NCBI GenBank assembly: GCA_038400315.1 | Contig: CP151667.1 | Span: 1,871,174 to 1,935,173 of the forward strand | Origin: Isosphaeraceae bacterium EP7 | Lineage (GTDB): Bacteria > Planctomycetota > Planctomycetia > Isosphaerales > Isosphaeraceae | Direction: 5' to 3' | DNA length: 64,000 bases | Part shown: one piece after another, positions 46,603 to 55,592 of the stretch | Numbering within the stretch: the stretch's first letter is position 1 | Layout of the letters: each line of letters opens with the position of its first letter | Translations under genes and position numbers: made by a program | The notes under the pieces: generated by a model | What the model was told of the DNA's origin: nothing | Databases searched by the model: none | Seen by the model: only the letters and a program-made list of their open reading frames with translations

Positions 46603-48171
46603 CTAGACGACCGGGGCGAGCTGGACGACGGAGTCGACGATCTCGCGCATCTTGAGCGGCTTGACCAGGACGATCAGGCCGGCTTCCTCGGGGATCTTGG
46701 CCGCGAGGGCCTTCTGCTTGGGACCGAGCAGGACGACGGCGACGAAGTCTCGCCCTTCCTCGCGGGCCTTCCCGTGCATGGCAAAGAATGAATCGAGGGC
46801 GCTGGAGCCGAATCCGTCGGCGTCGAAGACGAGCGCGTCGGGTCTGGCTTCTTGGTGGCGCTCGACGGCACGCTCGGGGTCGTTGACGAGCAGAACCTTG
46901 TAGCCCATCTTGGCGAACGTCTTGCGGAAGGCGTCGCGGATTTCTTCCTGGAACTCGACGCAGAGGAGGGTCTTCGGCCGGATGGCCTTGACCTCGAAGC
47001 TCTCTGGCCTTGATTCCTGGGGCAGCGCGTCGTCCTCGTCGTCGTCATCGCCATAGAGGGGTGACTCGAACGACTCCTCATCGGGCGGCAACTCCTCCTC
47101 GACCTTGACCCTGGCACGGGGTGTTTGGCCGGGGGCCGTCGAGGGGGCGGCATCCGGTTTCGAGGCGATGTAGGCCTCAAGGTCGGCGACGACCCCGTCC
47201 ATGCTCTGGTAACGCTGCTTGAGGTCGACCTTCATCATCTTCTCGATGATCCGGCTGAGCTCGCCCGAGGGGGCGTGACGCTGCTCGCTCAGGGGCTTGA
47301 TCGAGTTGATGCCCCGCTTGAGCATCTTGGCCAGCGGGTCCTTGGTCTCGATCTCGGGCAGCGGGAGCTGGCCGGTAATCATCTGGTAGAAGACGCAGCC
47401 CAGGAAGAAGATGTCGGAGCGCGGGTCGCCCTTAGGGCTGGCGCAGGTGCGTTCCAGGGCCGAGTAGTCGACCGTTCGCTGGCCGTGGGCGGTGGCCATC
47501 TTCTTGTCGTCTTCGATGGTCGCCAGGCCGAAGTCGACGAGCTTGGAGATGCCGTTGGACGCGATGAGGATGTTGGTCCCCTTGATATCGCGATGGGTGA
47601 TGCCGATGCTCTGCGAGTGCTGGAGGCCGCGGGAGAGCCCGAGGATGAGGGGGAGGGCCTGGGCCTCGCCGATGTTGCCGCGGATACGGAGGAAGTCCCT
47701 GAGATTGGACCCCTCGACGTATTCCATGGTCATGTAATACGCCTTGTCGCTCTCCCCATATTCGTAGATGCGCACGATATTGTCGTGCACCAGCCGGATG
47801 CCGGCCTCGGCCTCCTTGATGAACCGGCCGACCGCCGCGGGGTCGGCGGCGAACCGCTGGCGGAGCACCTTGATGGCGACGGGCTGGCCGCCGTGGACCT
47901 TGACGCCGCGATAGACCCGAGCGAAGCTCCCCTCCGCGATGTGGAAGAGGACCTTGCAGCCGCCGTAGAAGAAGCCCGAGAACTCCCCCTTCTTGAGGCG
48001 GTCGAGCTGCCAGCTGGTGATGTTCCCGCGGCGCAGGAGCACGCTGCTGACGGCCTTCAGCGAGCCATCCTCGGCGTCGATCCGGGCTTCGTAGGCCTGG
48101 TCGCGGTCGATGAGCCCGATGCGCTCGGCGTTCTCGAGCAGGGCCTGTCCGTCGATTTCCATTTCGGGCAT
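46603..48171 (-). CDS. Ser/Thr protein kinase with C-terminal receiver-like domain
   Basis: A 522-residue cytoplasmic protein. An N-terminal helical module (about 1-65) ends with LRRGNITSWQLDRLKKGE, common in planctomycete kinases. The kinase domain (about 70-335) has the Gly-rich loop IAEGSFARVYRG, Lys101 in VAIKVL, HRD 193-195 in THRDIKGTN and DFG 213-215. The activation-segment end is atypical (SALERTCASPKGDPRSDIFFLGC, no APE). After an acidic linker (340-395) comes a receiver-like domain (about 399-522): Glu406 in LLCVEF, Asp450 in LVFDADG and a Lys in VLVKPLK are kept, while the second acidic residue and the Thr/Ser switch are lost. There is no membrane segment. Confidence 0.9.
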   Translation of the reverse strand: MPEMEIDGQALLENAERIGLIDRDQAYEARIDAEDGSLKAVSSVLLRRGNITSWQLDRLKKGEFSGFFYGGCKVLFHIAEGSFARVYRGVKVHGGQPVAIKVLRQRFAADPAAVGRFIKEAEAGIRLVHDNIVRIYEYGESDKAYYMTMEYVEGSNLRDFLRIRGNIGEAQALPLILGLSRGLQHSQSIGITHRDIKGTNILIASNGISKLVDFGLATIEDDKKMATAHGQRTVDYSALERTCASPKGDPRSDIFFLGCVFYQMITGQLPLPEIETKDPLAKMLKRGINSIKPLSEQRHAPSGELSRIIEKMMKVDLKQRYQSMDGVVADLEAYIASKPDAAPSTAPGQTPRARVKVEEELPPDEESFESPLYGDDDDEDDALPQESRPESFEVKAIRPKTLLCVEFQEEIRDAFRKTFAKMGYKVLLVNDPERAVERHQEARPDALVFDADGFGSSALDSFFAMHGKAREEGRDFVAVVLLGPKQKALAAKIPEEAGLIVLVKPLKMREIVDSVVQLAPVV

Positions 48172-48451
48172 GGGCCCATTCCCCGCGCGGCCGTTGAGGA
48201 GAGGAGGGTCGCGTCGTCAGAGCGTCGGTGGTGGACGCACGCCTTCGCGGACGGCCAATGAGACATTCAGTCTAACAGGCCGGGGTGCCCACGCAACATT
48301 GGAGCGGGTCGCGGGGCGTCGAACAGACCCCGGGGTGGGATGGGGCAATGCCTTTCGAACGAGGGCAAGGCCGGCCCGTTCAAGGTCGGCCCTGCGTGAC
48401 GATCGCGGTTAGGGTTGCTACCTTGCGAGAGACGAGCGGGCATCCAACGGA
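48172..48451. other. Spacer between the kinase and RRM genes
   Basis: About 280 bases; no supported frame and no clear promoter boxes. It must hold the kinase promoter and the end of the RRM transcript. Confidence 0.4.
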
Positions 48452-48901
48452 TCAATAACGGCCGCCACCGCCGCCGCCATAACCGCCACCATAGCCACCG
48501 CCGCCGCTGCCACCACCGTTGCCGCCACGGCCGCCGCCGTAACCACCACGGCCGCCTCCGCCGCCGCCGTAGCCGCCGCCATAGCCGCCACCGCCACTAC
48601 CACCGCCGCCGTAGCCACCGCCACCGCCGTAACCACCACCGCCGCCGCCCGGACGGGGCTCGCGCGGACGGGCTTCGTTGACGGTCAGATTACGGCCGCG
48701 GAAGTCCTGGCCATTGAGGCCGTTGGCCGCCTCGTCGGCGCCGCTGGCCATCTCGACGAACCCGAAGCCCTTGGAGCGGTTCGTGTCCCGGTCGATGATG
48801 ATCTGCGCCGAAAGGACCTCGCCGAATTCGCTGAACAGCTCAACCAGATTATCTTCCGTCGTGTCGTACGTCAGGTTACCGACATAGAGCTTCTTGGCCA
48901 C
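48452..48901 (-). CDS. RRM RNA-binding protein with Gly/Tyr-rich tail
   Basis: A 149-residue protein. Residues 3-80 are one RNA recognition motif: RNP2 is KLYVGNL and RNP1 is KGFGFVEM, and the helix-strand order is normal. The tail (about 85-149) is almost entirely Gly with Tyr, Arg and Ser in GGGGYGGG units ending in RY. Such bacterial and cyanobacterial Rbp proteins bind RNA, often at low temperature; the Gly-rich tail can promote clustering. The start is a GTG at 48901 with AGGGGAA upstream; the ATG alternatives would remove RNP2. Confidence 0.93.
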   Translation of the reverse strand: MAKKLYVGNLTYDTTEDNLVELFSEFGEVLSAQIIIDRDTNRSKGFGFVEMASGADEAANGLNGQDFRGRNLTVNEARPREPRPGGGGGGYGGGGGYGGGGSGGGGYGGGYGGGGGGRGGYGGGRGGNGGGSGGGGYGGGYGGGGGGRY

Positions 48902-48996
48902 TGTCCGTTCCCCTGCAAAAGCGTTCTGGCGAGGCTAGCGTCCTAACGGCTAATGGTTCCCGCGCCAAGAGCGGCAATTCTTGAGATTAGCGTCTG

Positions 48997-50253
48997 TCAG
49001 GAGTTCTTGCACCCGGAAATTCGCCGAAATTCGGAATTCTTTTCCGCCCTCCTGGGGAGCCTCGCGCCGGCCGCCACGAGCGCCAGGGCGGGGACGATCG
49101 GCGCCCTCATCCGCAGGTCGGTCCAATAAGCCGCATGCACGCACGCCAACGCAACGGCGACCAGCGGGGCCGCCGCCGATGGCCACGATCGCAGCCCGGG
49201 GCGCCGCAGCCCCGTGGCCGCCGCGAGCCAGAACGGCAGGGTCCACAGCCCCGTCGCGATGCGCAAGTGCCATGGATAGACGGCCCCGGATGGTGCCAGC
49301 CCCCAGAACCGCCCCTCGCGAGCCACCGCAGACCTGGCGAACGCCCGGGGATCCGCCCGGATCGTCGCCAGGGCCGAGGCACGCAGCCAGCGATCGGCCT
49401 GGGGTTCCGTCATATGATACGTTGCCGCGGTAATCTGCCCGAACCAGTCCGCCTGGCCCGGCCCCGACCAGACGGAGCCGGGGGGCCCGTCCACCACTTC
49501 GGCGTAATACGCAGGGTTGTTCGCCAGGGCCAGGGTGTAGCCGCCATGCGTCGTCGTGAAGACGGGCTCGCCCACCGCCGCCAGATTCCGGGCCGCCCAC
49601 GGGGCGATGGTCAGCATCGTGGCCAGAGCCATCGCCGTCGAGCGTGCCAATCGCGCCCGGAGGTCGCCGGGCCCGAGGGCCGCGGATGCACAAGTCACTA
49701 GCGCCGCGCCCGGCAGGAGGCTCGGCCGGCAGAGCGCCGAGAGGCCGAACGCGACGCCGCCGAGGAATCCGCCGCGAAGGCCCGGGCGCGTTGTCGCCGC
49801 CAGGCTGCAGGCCACCAGGAGAGCCGCGAGGGTCTCCGTCATCACCGACCGGCATTGGACGGCGAGCACCGGATCGAAGGCCACCAGCGACGCGGCGACC
49901 AGCGCGCGAGACGGCGACAACCCCATCCCGAGGGCGGCCCGGTTCGTCAGCAAAACCGTCCCCGCGCCGAGAGCCAGGTGCAATGCGGCCACGCCCCAGG
50001 ACAGCCGATCTCCGAGCCCGGCAACCAGCGGCGCCAGCACCAGGGGATAGAGCGGCGGGCGATAGGCCGTCGCACGACCGTTCAGGCTGAGGCCACGCCC
50101 TTCGGCCAGGCTGCGGGCCAGCGGGAGGTAGTTATCGGGGTCCTCCATCGGCCGGCCCGATTGCATCGCGAGGAGGCCCAACCGCAGCAGCAGGGCCGCC
50201 GCGACGATGAGGGTGAGAAGGCCGGGTTTCCAGCGTGAGTCGACGCGATCCAT
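48997..50253 (-). CDS. Polytopic glycosyltransferase, ArnT/PMT (GT39-like) superfamily
   Basis: A 418-residue membrane protein with 9-11 hydrophobic segments. Soon after the first helix comes MEDPDNYLPLARSLAEGRGLSLNGRATAYRPPLYPLVLAPL, the first periplasmic loop of GT-C transferases with an acidic D-x-D-like pair (EDPDNY). These enzymes move sugars from a polyprenyl phosphate donor to lipid or protein. The N-terminus could be extended (ATG at 50298), but 50253 immediately precedes the basic flank and first helix. The C-terminus ends in a short hydrophilic tail. Acceptor unknown. Confidence 0.8.
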   Translation of the reverse strand: MDRVDSRWKPGLLTLIVAAALLLRLGLLAMQSGRPMEDPDNYLPLARSLAEGRGLSLNGRATAYRPPLYPLVLAPLVAGLGDRLSWGVAALHLALGAGTVLLTNRAALGMGLSPSRALVAASLVAFDPVLAVQCRSVMTETLAALLVACSLAATTRPGLRGGFLGGVAFGLSALCRPSLLPGAALVTCASAALGPGDLRARLARSTAMALATMLTIAPWAARNLAAVGEPVFTTTHGGYTLALANNPAYYAEVVDGPPGSVWSGPGQADWFGQITAATYHMTEPQADRWLRASALATIRADPRAFARSAVAREGRFWGLAPSGAVYPWHLRIATGLWTLPFWLAAATGLRRPGLRSWPSAAAPLVAVALACVHAAYWTDLRMRAPIVPALALVAAGARLPRRAEKNSEFRRISGCKNS

Positions 50254-50402
50254 CAAGGAACTCTCTGGGCGTGCTCGATCGGGCGATCCGGAGTCCATTC
50301 TAGCCCTTGGAATCGTCCGGGCGCTTCGATTGTGATAGAAGGGCAACCAGGACGCTCCCCTCGAAGGAGCAGGTTTCCAGCCTCTCGCCGCGAGCTCGAC
50401 CC

Positions 50403-51425
50403 ATGGCCCAGCGACCGATCATCCTCTCCCTGACCTCGATGCACGAGGCCGGCCTGAGCCTCCTGCGCGAGCGTTCCGATCTGCGGATGGCGTCGGGCAT
50501 CGACGCTGAGACGCTCAGACGCGAGGTGAAGGGGGTCGACGGCCTCATCATCCGCACGGGCGGCGTGGTCGACGCGGCCCTGATGGATTGCGGCGACCGC
50601 CTGCGCGTGGTGGGGCGGCATGGCGTGGGATATGACGCGATCGATGTGCCCGAGGCGACGAAGCGCGGGATCGTGGTGGTCTATACGCCGGGCGCAAACA
50701 CCGAGAGCGTGGTGCAGCACGTCCTGGCGATGATGATCGGCTTGTCGAAGCACTTCCCCAAGATGGCAGCGGCCTTGAACGCGGGGGACTACCACGCGCG
50801 GACGAAGATGGTGGGGCGCGAGCTGACCGGACGGACGCTGGGCATCGTCGGCTTCGGCCGGATCGGCCGCCGGGTGGGCGAGACGGCGTTCAAGGCGTTC
50901 GGCATGAAGGTGCTCTACAACGATATCGTGGCGGCCCCGCCCGAGGTCGAAGCCCTGGCCGGCGCCAGGCGTGCGAGCTTCGAGGAAGTCATCGGCTCGT
51001 CCGAATACGTCACGATGCACGTCCCGCTCGACGCGTCGACCCGGCGGATGATTGACGAACGCGCCATTTCCCTGATGCGTCCCGACTGCATCCTGATCAA
51101 TTGCAGCCGCGGGCCGGTCGTGGATGAGCAGGCCGTCGCCAGTGCGCTCGACGCCAAAACGCTCTGGGGCTACGGCGGCGACGTCTTCGAGGTCGAGCCG
51201 CCGCCCAAGGGCCACCCGCTGATCGGCCGGCTCGACGTGATGCTCACGCCCCACAGCGCGGCGCAGACCGTCGAGGGGCTGAGTAACATGGCCCGCGAGA
51301 TTGCCACCGACGTGCTCGGAGTGCTCGAGGGCAAAGCCGCCTTGAACCCGGTCAATGATCCGGCCGAGGTCGAGGCCATCCGCCAGAACCTGGGGAAGGG
51401 GCCGTTGGCCTGGAGCCCCTACTGA
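50403..51425 (+). CDS. D-2-hydroxyacid dehydrogenase (3-phosphoglycerate dehydrogenase-like)
   Basis: A 340-residue NAD-dependent dehydrogenase. The Rossmann Gly motif is GIVGFGRIGRRV; the catalytic Arg is in NCSRGPVVDE, the Glu in GGDVFEVEPPPKGHPL and the His in LTPHSAAQT. There is no C-terminal ACT domain, so it is shorter than SerA and might act on another 2-hydroxyacid. The frame is open upstream to 50307, but the ATG at 50403 matches the start of the N-terminal substrate domain. It converges with the RsmG fusion gene and their 3' ends overlap by 7 bases. Confidence 0.9.
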   Translation: MAQRPIILSLTSMHEAGLSLLRERSDLRMASGIDAETLRREVKGVDGLIIRTGGVVDAALMDCGDRLRVVGRHGVGYDAIDVPEATKRGIVVVYTPGANTESVVQHVLAMMIGLSKHFPKMAAALNAGDYHARTKMVGRELTGRTLGIVGFGRIGRRVGETAFKAFGMKVLYNDIVAAPPEVEALAGARRASFEEVIGSSEYVTMHVPLDASTRRMIDERAISLMRPDCILINCSRGPVVDEQAVASALDAKTLWGYGGDVFEVEPPPKGHPLIGRLDVMLTPHSAAQTVEGLSNMAREIATDVLGVLEGKAALNPVNDPAEVEAIRQNLGKGPLAWSPY

Positions 51426-52858
51426 GGTTTGCGGGCACACGCGTAGAGGGCGATGGCCGTCGCCGCGGCGGCGTTGAGGGACTCGACCTCGGGCGCGATC
51501 GGAATCCGGCGGGTGAGACCCGCGCGAAGGTGCTCCGGCAGGCCGGGCCCTTCGACGCCGACGACCAGGCCGAAGCGACCGGGGAAGGGTTCGGAATCGA
51601 GGGTCGGGCCCTCGGTGGCCAGAGCGATCAGGGGGGCGCCGCTCACCTTCAGGTCGCCGATCGAAGGGCCACGCAGCAAGGGGACCTGGAACAGGGCGGT
51701 GCCGGCGGCCCGGGCCGACTTGGGGTGGAACGGGTGGGCGGCCTCGCGGAGCAGGACGACCCTGGAGACGCCGAACGCTGCGGCCGAGCGGATGACGGCA
51801 CCAACGTTCTCGGGGTCCTGGAACGGGACGAACAGCGTGCAGCCGTCGGGCCACGGATCGAGGTCGGACCAGTCTGCCATCTCGGGGGTTCGGACCAGCA
51901 GGATCGGCGCATGAGTGCCGGCCACGTCCAGCTCGCGGAAGAGCGGCTCGGCCAGGCGGAGCCAGAGCGGGCCGGTCCCCAGTTCGGCCGGAGGGGGCGG
52001 GCCATCGGCGGTCGTCAGCCAGCCCTCGACGGAGCCGGCGCTATGGGCCAGGACCTCGGCGATAATGCGTTGGCCCGAGATCAGCGCCTTGGCCTGCTTG
52101 CGGATGCCTTTGCCGCTGAGCAGGTCGCGGGCCTCCTGGAACGCCGGATTCGCGGCGCTGGTCGCCTCGCGGATCGGCCCGAGGTAGATCCTCGAAGGCT
52201 TCGAATTCTCGACGGCCCCTTCCAGACGTTCATAAACGACCAGGCGGCGGTCGTGAGGGGTGCCGGGAATCGAGTAGGCGTGGTCGGCGACGAGGCGGAA
52301 AGAGCCTTCGTGCGACGTCTTCGCCTCCTTGATCTCGGCGTCGCAGTCGGGCCCCTTCATGAAGATCATCCGGCCGCCCACCCCCAGGCAGTTGGCCACC
52401 CGGTCGAGGGTCTCGGGGATGGTGGCCACGGCGCGCGTGATGACCCCGGCGGCGGCGTGCGGGAACTTCGAGCCGACCTTGCCGGCGTAGACGTCGACCC
52501 CCTTCAGGCCCAACTTGCGGCAGACGTCGACCAGGAACTCGGCGCGGGCGCCTCTCGGCTCTGCCAGGATCATCGGCGTGTCGGGGCGGGCGATCTTCAG
52601 GGGGACACCGGGCAGGCCTGGGCCCGAGCCCATGTCGACGAGCGGCCCCGGCAGGTCGATGAACTTCAGGACGAGGAGGCTGTCGACATAGTGCTTCAGC
52701 ACCATGTTCTCGAAGTTGTGGATCCGGGTCATGTTCAGGTCGGGGTTGGCCGACCTGAGCATCCCGTGATAGGCCCAGAGCTGGTCATATTGCGCCCGCT
52801 CCAGCCGGATCCCGCAACGTTCGATGATGGCCTGGAGGGACGATCGGCTGGGAGACAT
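51419..52858 (-). CDS. Fused 16S rRNA G527 methyltransferase (RsmG) and SpoU/TrmH RNA methyltransferase
   Basis: A single 479-residue frame holding two methyltransferases. Residues 1 to about 213 are RsmG: LNMTRIHNFENMVLKHYVDSL, the SAM-binding VDMGSGPGLPGVPL (74-87) and FMKGP; this enzyme makes m7G527 in 16S rRNA. After about 15 linker residues, 228-479 is a SpoU enzyme with an N-terminal RNA-binding part (FQEARDLLSGKGIRKQAKALISGQRIIAEVL). Its SPOUT motifs are motif 1 QDPENVGAVIRSAAAFG (Asn351, Arg357), motif 2 LVVGVEGPGL and motif 3 IPIAPEVESLNAAAATAIALY; it would 2'-O-methylate rRNA or tRNA. The frame is open far upstream, but the ATG at 52858 is the RsmG start. It follows the ABC-2 permease gene by 47 bases. 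Confidence 0.9.
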   Translation of the reverse strand: MSPSRSSLQAIIERCGIRLERAQYDQLWAYHGMLRSANPDLNMTRIHNFENMVLKHYVDSLLVLKFIDLPGPLVDMGSGPGLPGVPLKIARPDTPMILAEPRGARAEFLVDVCRKLGLKGVDVYAGKVGSKFPHAAAGVITRAVATIPETLDRVANCLGVGGRMIFMKGPDCDAEIKEAKTSHEGSFRLVADHAYSIPGTPHDRRLVVYERLEGAVENSKPSRIYLGPIREATSAANPAFQEARDLLSGKGIRKQAKALISGQRIIAEVLAHSAGSVEGWLTTADGPPPPAELGTGPLWLRLAEPLFRELDVAGTHAPILLVRTPEMADWSDLDPWPDGCTLFVPFQDPENVGAVIRSAAAFGVSRVVLLREAAHPFHPKSARAAGTALFQVPLLRGPSIGDLKVSGAPLIALATEGPTLDSEPFPGRFGLVVGVEGPGLPEHLRAGLTRRIPIAPEVESLNAAAATAIALYACARKPQ

Positions 52859-52905
52859 GATGGCGGCCTGCGATCCAACGGGTAGGGAGGTATCTCGATC
52901 GTCGA

Positions 52906-53721
52906 TCAACTGCTGGCGCTGCGATAGGACCGCATCGCCTTGTGGAAGAAGGCGCGGCTGGCCCAGAGGCAGCAGACCGTGGCCAACACTGTGAAGCCGA
53001 CCATCCTCCAGTCGAGGTACCGGACCATCGCGTCGGCCGGGACATTCACGACGAGCAGGATGGGCATGAAGAACGTGAAGAAGACGCCGATGGGCGAGGC
53101 CCAGGTCCCGGCGAAAATCTCTTTGGGGTAGCGGGCCAAGCTGCTGAAGAGCCACCACATCTCCATCAGGCTCTGGTTGCGCACCAGCCAGACCGACAGC
53201 GACGTGAGGGCGAGCATGAACGAGTAGGCGATGAAGACACCGCAGGCGAACGTGACCGCGAAGGCGCCGAGACGTAGCGGGTCGAATTCCCAGCCGAGCT
53301 TCCAGAGCGAGACGGCCATCAGGATGCCGCCCATCGGTACGTTGGGGGCGGTCGCCCAGTCGAGCCGCCGACAGGTGACGAGGAATTGTTCGTCGATCGG
53401 CTTGAGCAGCAGGAAGTCGAGGTCGCCGGTGCGGACCAGCTCGGCGAACTCGTTGCAGTTCTCCAGGAAGAGCGTCTCGATCAGGCCATTGAGCGCGAAG
53501 AAGCAACCCACGAAGAAGAGGTACTGCCACTCGGTCCAGCCCGCCACCGTACTCGTCTTGCCGAAGACCGTGGCGTAGAAAGCGAGCATGATCCCCAGCC
53601 AGAGGATCTCGACGAGGAATTTGACGAGGAAGTTGCCCCGGAAGGCCATCTCACGGGCCAGGGTGAACTTGCTCAGGCTGCCGTAAAGTCGGGTGTAGCG
53701 CATCATGCCGGCGATGGACAC
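52906..53721 (-). CDS. ABC-2 family permease (DUF990-like), second subunit
   Basis: A 271-residue membrane protein with six predicted helices. FTLAREMAFRGNFLVKFLVEILWLGIMLAFYATVFG, the ELVRTGDLDFLLLKPID loop and YPKEIFAGTWASPIGVFFTFFMPILLV are characteristic of the ABC-2 permease subgroup PF06182. It should pair with the neighbouring permease and ATPase as an exporter, substrate unknown. Its ATG follows the upstream permease stop by 4 bases, so translation is coupled. Confidence 0.88.
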   Translation of the reverse strand: MSIAGMMRYTRLYGSLSKFTLAREMAFRGNFLVKFLVEILWLGIMLAFYATVFGKTSTVAGWTEWQYLFFVGCFFALNGLIETLFLENCNEFAELVRTGDLDFLLLKPIDEQFLVTCRRLDWATAPNVPMGGILMAVSLWKLGWEFDPLRLGAFAVTFACGVFIAYSFMLALTSLSVWLVRNQSLMEMWWLFSSLARYPKEIFAGTWASPIGVFFTFFMPILLVVNVPADAMVRYLDWRMVGFTVLATVCCLWASRAFFHKAMRSYRSASS

Positions 53722-53725
53722 GGGG

Positions 53726-54610
53726 TCAGCCTCCGAAGGCGCTGTAGCGTTTCAGGCCGCGGCGGAAGGCCGAGCGTGCCATCGCGAAGAAGACGGCGGC
53801 CCAGAAGAGCTGGCCGAGCAGGCCGAAGACCAGGGCCCAGCCCTTGACCTTGCCCAGGAAGACGACCGAAGAGAAATAGGCCATGTACTGGAACGGCAGC
53901 GCCTTGAGCAGGGTCGACCAAGGGGCCGGCAGCAGGTCCAGGGGCATCATGTGGCCCGAGATGAAGAAGTTCAGCGTCATCGTGATATACAGCAGCGACG
54001 TGATCTCGAGGAACCAGAACCCCGCCAGGCCCATCGCGGCCTCGAAGTAGAACCCGATCACGAAGGCCAAAAGCAGCGAGACGACGTAAGCCGCGAAGGT
54101 CAGAGGGTCGGGCAGGCCGTCGAAATAGCCCCGGCAGATGTAGAAGAGCAGGGCATAAGGGCCGGCCGACGTCACGATGTAGGCCACCTTGTGCGCGGCA
54201 CGGTACGAGAGCAGGTAGGCCAGCATGTCGACGGGCTGGATCAGGTAACGCTTGAGCGTCCCCTCGCGGATCTCGCGGGCAATGCCCGATGCCAGCCCCG
54301 GCATGCTGGAGAACATGCGTGTGATGTTCGTCAGCAGCAGGTAGGCGATGGTCTCGCGGAAGCTGAAGCCGTTGATCGACTTGGCCCCGGCCCCCTCGTA
54401 GATCGCCCTCCAGAGGAGGATCGTCGTGAGCATGGGGAGGAACCGGAGCAGCGTGCCCAGAATGAAGTCGGCCCGGTAGGTCATCCGCTCGACGAGCGAG
54501 GCGCGGAAGATCTTGAAATACTTGATGAGCGCGGGCCGCGGCTTGTGAACCGGCGCGACGTAGCTGGGGGCGATCGGCGGCGCGAGGGCCGAGGTGTCAG
54601 GCGGCGTCAT
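53726..54610 (-). CDS. ABC-2 family permease (DUF990-like), first subunit
   Basis: A 294-residue protein with about 30 extra N-terminal Pro/Ala-rich residues, then six helices. RASLVERMTYRADFILGTLLRFLPMLTTILLW, REIREGTLKRYLIQPVDML and FISGHMMPLDLLPAPW match the same family as the following permease. Two different PF06182-type permeases plus one ATPase form a typical heterodimeric exporter. Its start overlaps the ATPase gene's end by 14 bases. Confidence 0.88.
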   Translation of the reverse strand: MTPPDTSALAPPIAPSYVAPVHKPRPALIKYFKIFRASLVERMTYRADFILGTLLRFLPMLTTILLWRAIYEGAGAKSINGFSFRETIAYLLLTNITRMFSSMPGLASGIAREIREGTLKRYLIQPVDMLAYLLSYRAAHKVAYIVTSAGPYALLFYICRGYFDGLPDPLTFAAYVVSLLLAFVIGFYFEAAMGLAGFWFLEITSLLYITMTLNFFISGHMMPLDLLPAPWSTLLKALPFQYMAYFSSVVFLGKVKGWALVFGLLGQLFWAAVFFAMARSAFRRGLKRYSAFGG

Positions 54611-55592
54611 GGCTGGCGCGGCCCTCCTCGAAGACCCTGGCGATGATCTGTTCCAGCGGCGGGTCCTGCACGCTCACGTCCACGACTTCCTGCTGGTCGA
54701 GGATCGCCGCCAGCACCGCGGCCACCTTCGACCGGTCCACCTTCAGGTCGACCGAGGGGCCGAGAACGCGAGTGATCTCGCCGAAGCGGGCGAGTTCCTC
54801 GGTTGGGACGGTGTCGGTGAACTGGAGCTTGACCACCTTGTCCCGGCCGAATTTCTCGGTGATGCCCGAGAGCGGCCCGTCGTGCACCAGCTTGCCATTG
54901 GTGATGACCAGCACCCGCTCGCAAAGCGCCTCGATGTCGCGCATGTAGTGGCTGGTCAGCAGCATCGTCACGCCGCGCTTCGCGTGATAATCACGCAGGC
55001 ATTTCTGGATGGCCACCTGGGCGATGACGTCCAGGCCGATTGTCGGCTCGTCCAGCAGCAGCAGTTGCGGCTGATGCAAGAGCGCCGCGATCAGCTCCAT
55101 CTTCATCCGCTCGCCTAGCGAGAGCTCCCGCACCGCCTGCCGCGTGAGCTTCTCGACCCCAAGCAGCTCGGTCAGCTCGGCGAGCGTGGCGTTGAATTCG
55201 CTGGCGGGAAGCGAGTAAATCTCTCGGTGGAGCTGGAAGCTGTCCTGCGCGGGCAGGTCCCACCAGAGCTGGTTCTTCTGGCCCATGACCAGGGCGAACC
55301 GCCGCCGGAAGGCGTCTTCACGCTTCCAGGGGGTGAACCCCAGGACGTCCGCGGAGCCGGCCGAGGGATAGATCAAGCCCGAGAGCATCTTGAGCGTCGT
55401 CGTCTTACCCGCGCCGTTGGGCCCGAGGAACGCGACCATCTCGCCCGGCTCGATCGAAAAGCTGACATCCTTGACCGCCGCAACTTCCTTGTACTCGCGG
55501 TGGTAGAGCCCGCGAAGCGAGCCCATCAGCCCTTCCTGCTTCTGAAAAACACGATACGTCTTCGTCAGCCCGCTGGCCTGGATCAATGGCAT
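54597..55592 (-). CDS. ABC transporter ATP-binding protein
   Basis: A 331-residue ATPase of the ABC-2 exporter class. Walker A is GPNGAGKTT, the Q-loop is near VMGQKNQLWWDLP, the signature reads LSLGERMKMELIAALLH, Walker B is LLLLDEPT and the switch His is in LTSHYMRDI. A C-terminal domain of about 80 residues follows (VKLQFTDTVP onward). The LSLGE signature in place of LSGGQ is acceptable in this group. Start codons at 55592 and 55613 are possible; 55592 has GAGAG 7 bases upstream. First gene of an exporter operon (ATPase, two permeases, perhaps the rRNA methyltransferase fusion), divergent from blaI. Confidence 0.92.
   Translation of the reverse strand: MPLIQASGLTKTYRVFQKQEGLMGSLRGLYHREYKEVAAVKDVSFSIEPGEMVAFLGPNGAGKTTTLKMLSGLIYPSAGSADVLGFTPWKREDAFRRRFALVMGQKNQLWWDLPAQDSFQLHREIYSLPASEFNATLAELTELLGVEKLTRQAVRELSLGERMKMELIAALLHQPQLLLLDEPTIGLDVIAQVAIQKCLRDYHAKRGVTMLLTSHYMRDIEALCERVLVITNGKLVHDGPLSGITEKFGRDKVVKLQFTDTVPTEELARFGEITRVLGPSVDLKVDRSKVAAVLAAILDQQEVVDVSVQDPPLEQIIARVFEEGRASHDAA

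Noticed and set aside
48470-48660. GC-rich trinucleotide-like repeats that could be a satellite or CRISPR-like array
   Set aside because: They are codons of the Gly/Tyr-rich tail of the RRM protein; units are irregular and there are no spacers.
52859-53530. N-terminal extension of the RsmG-SpoU frame by 224 residues
   Set aside because: The stretch is the out-of-frame shadow of the ABC-2 permease gene at 52906-53721 and is Arg/Leu/Pro-rich; the RsmG family start is the ATG at 52858.
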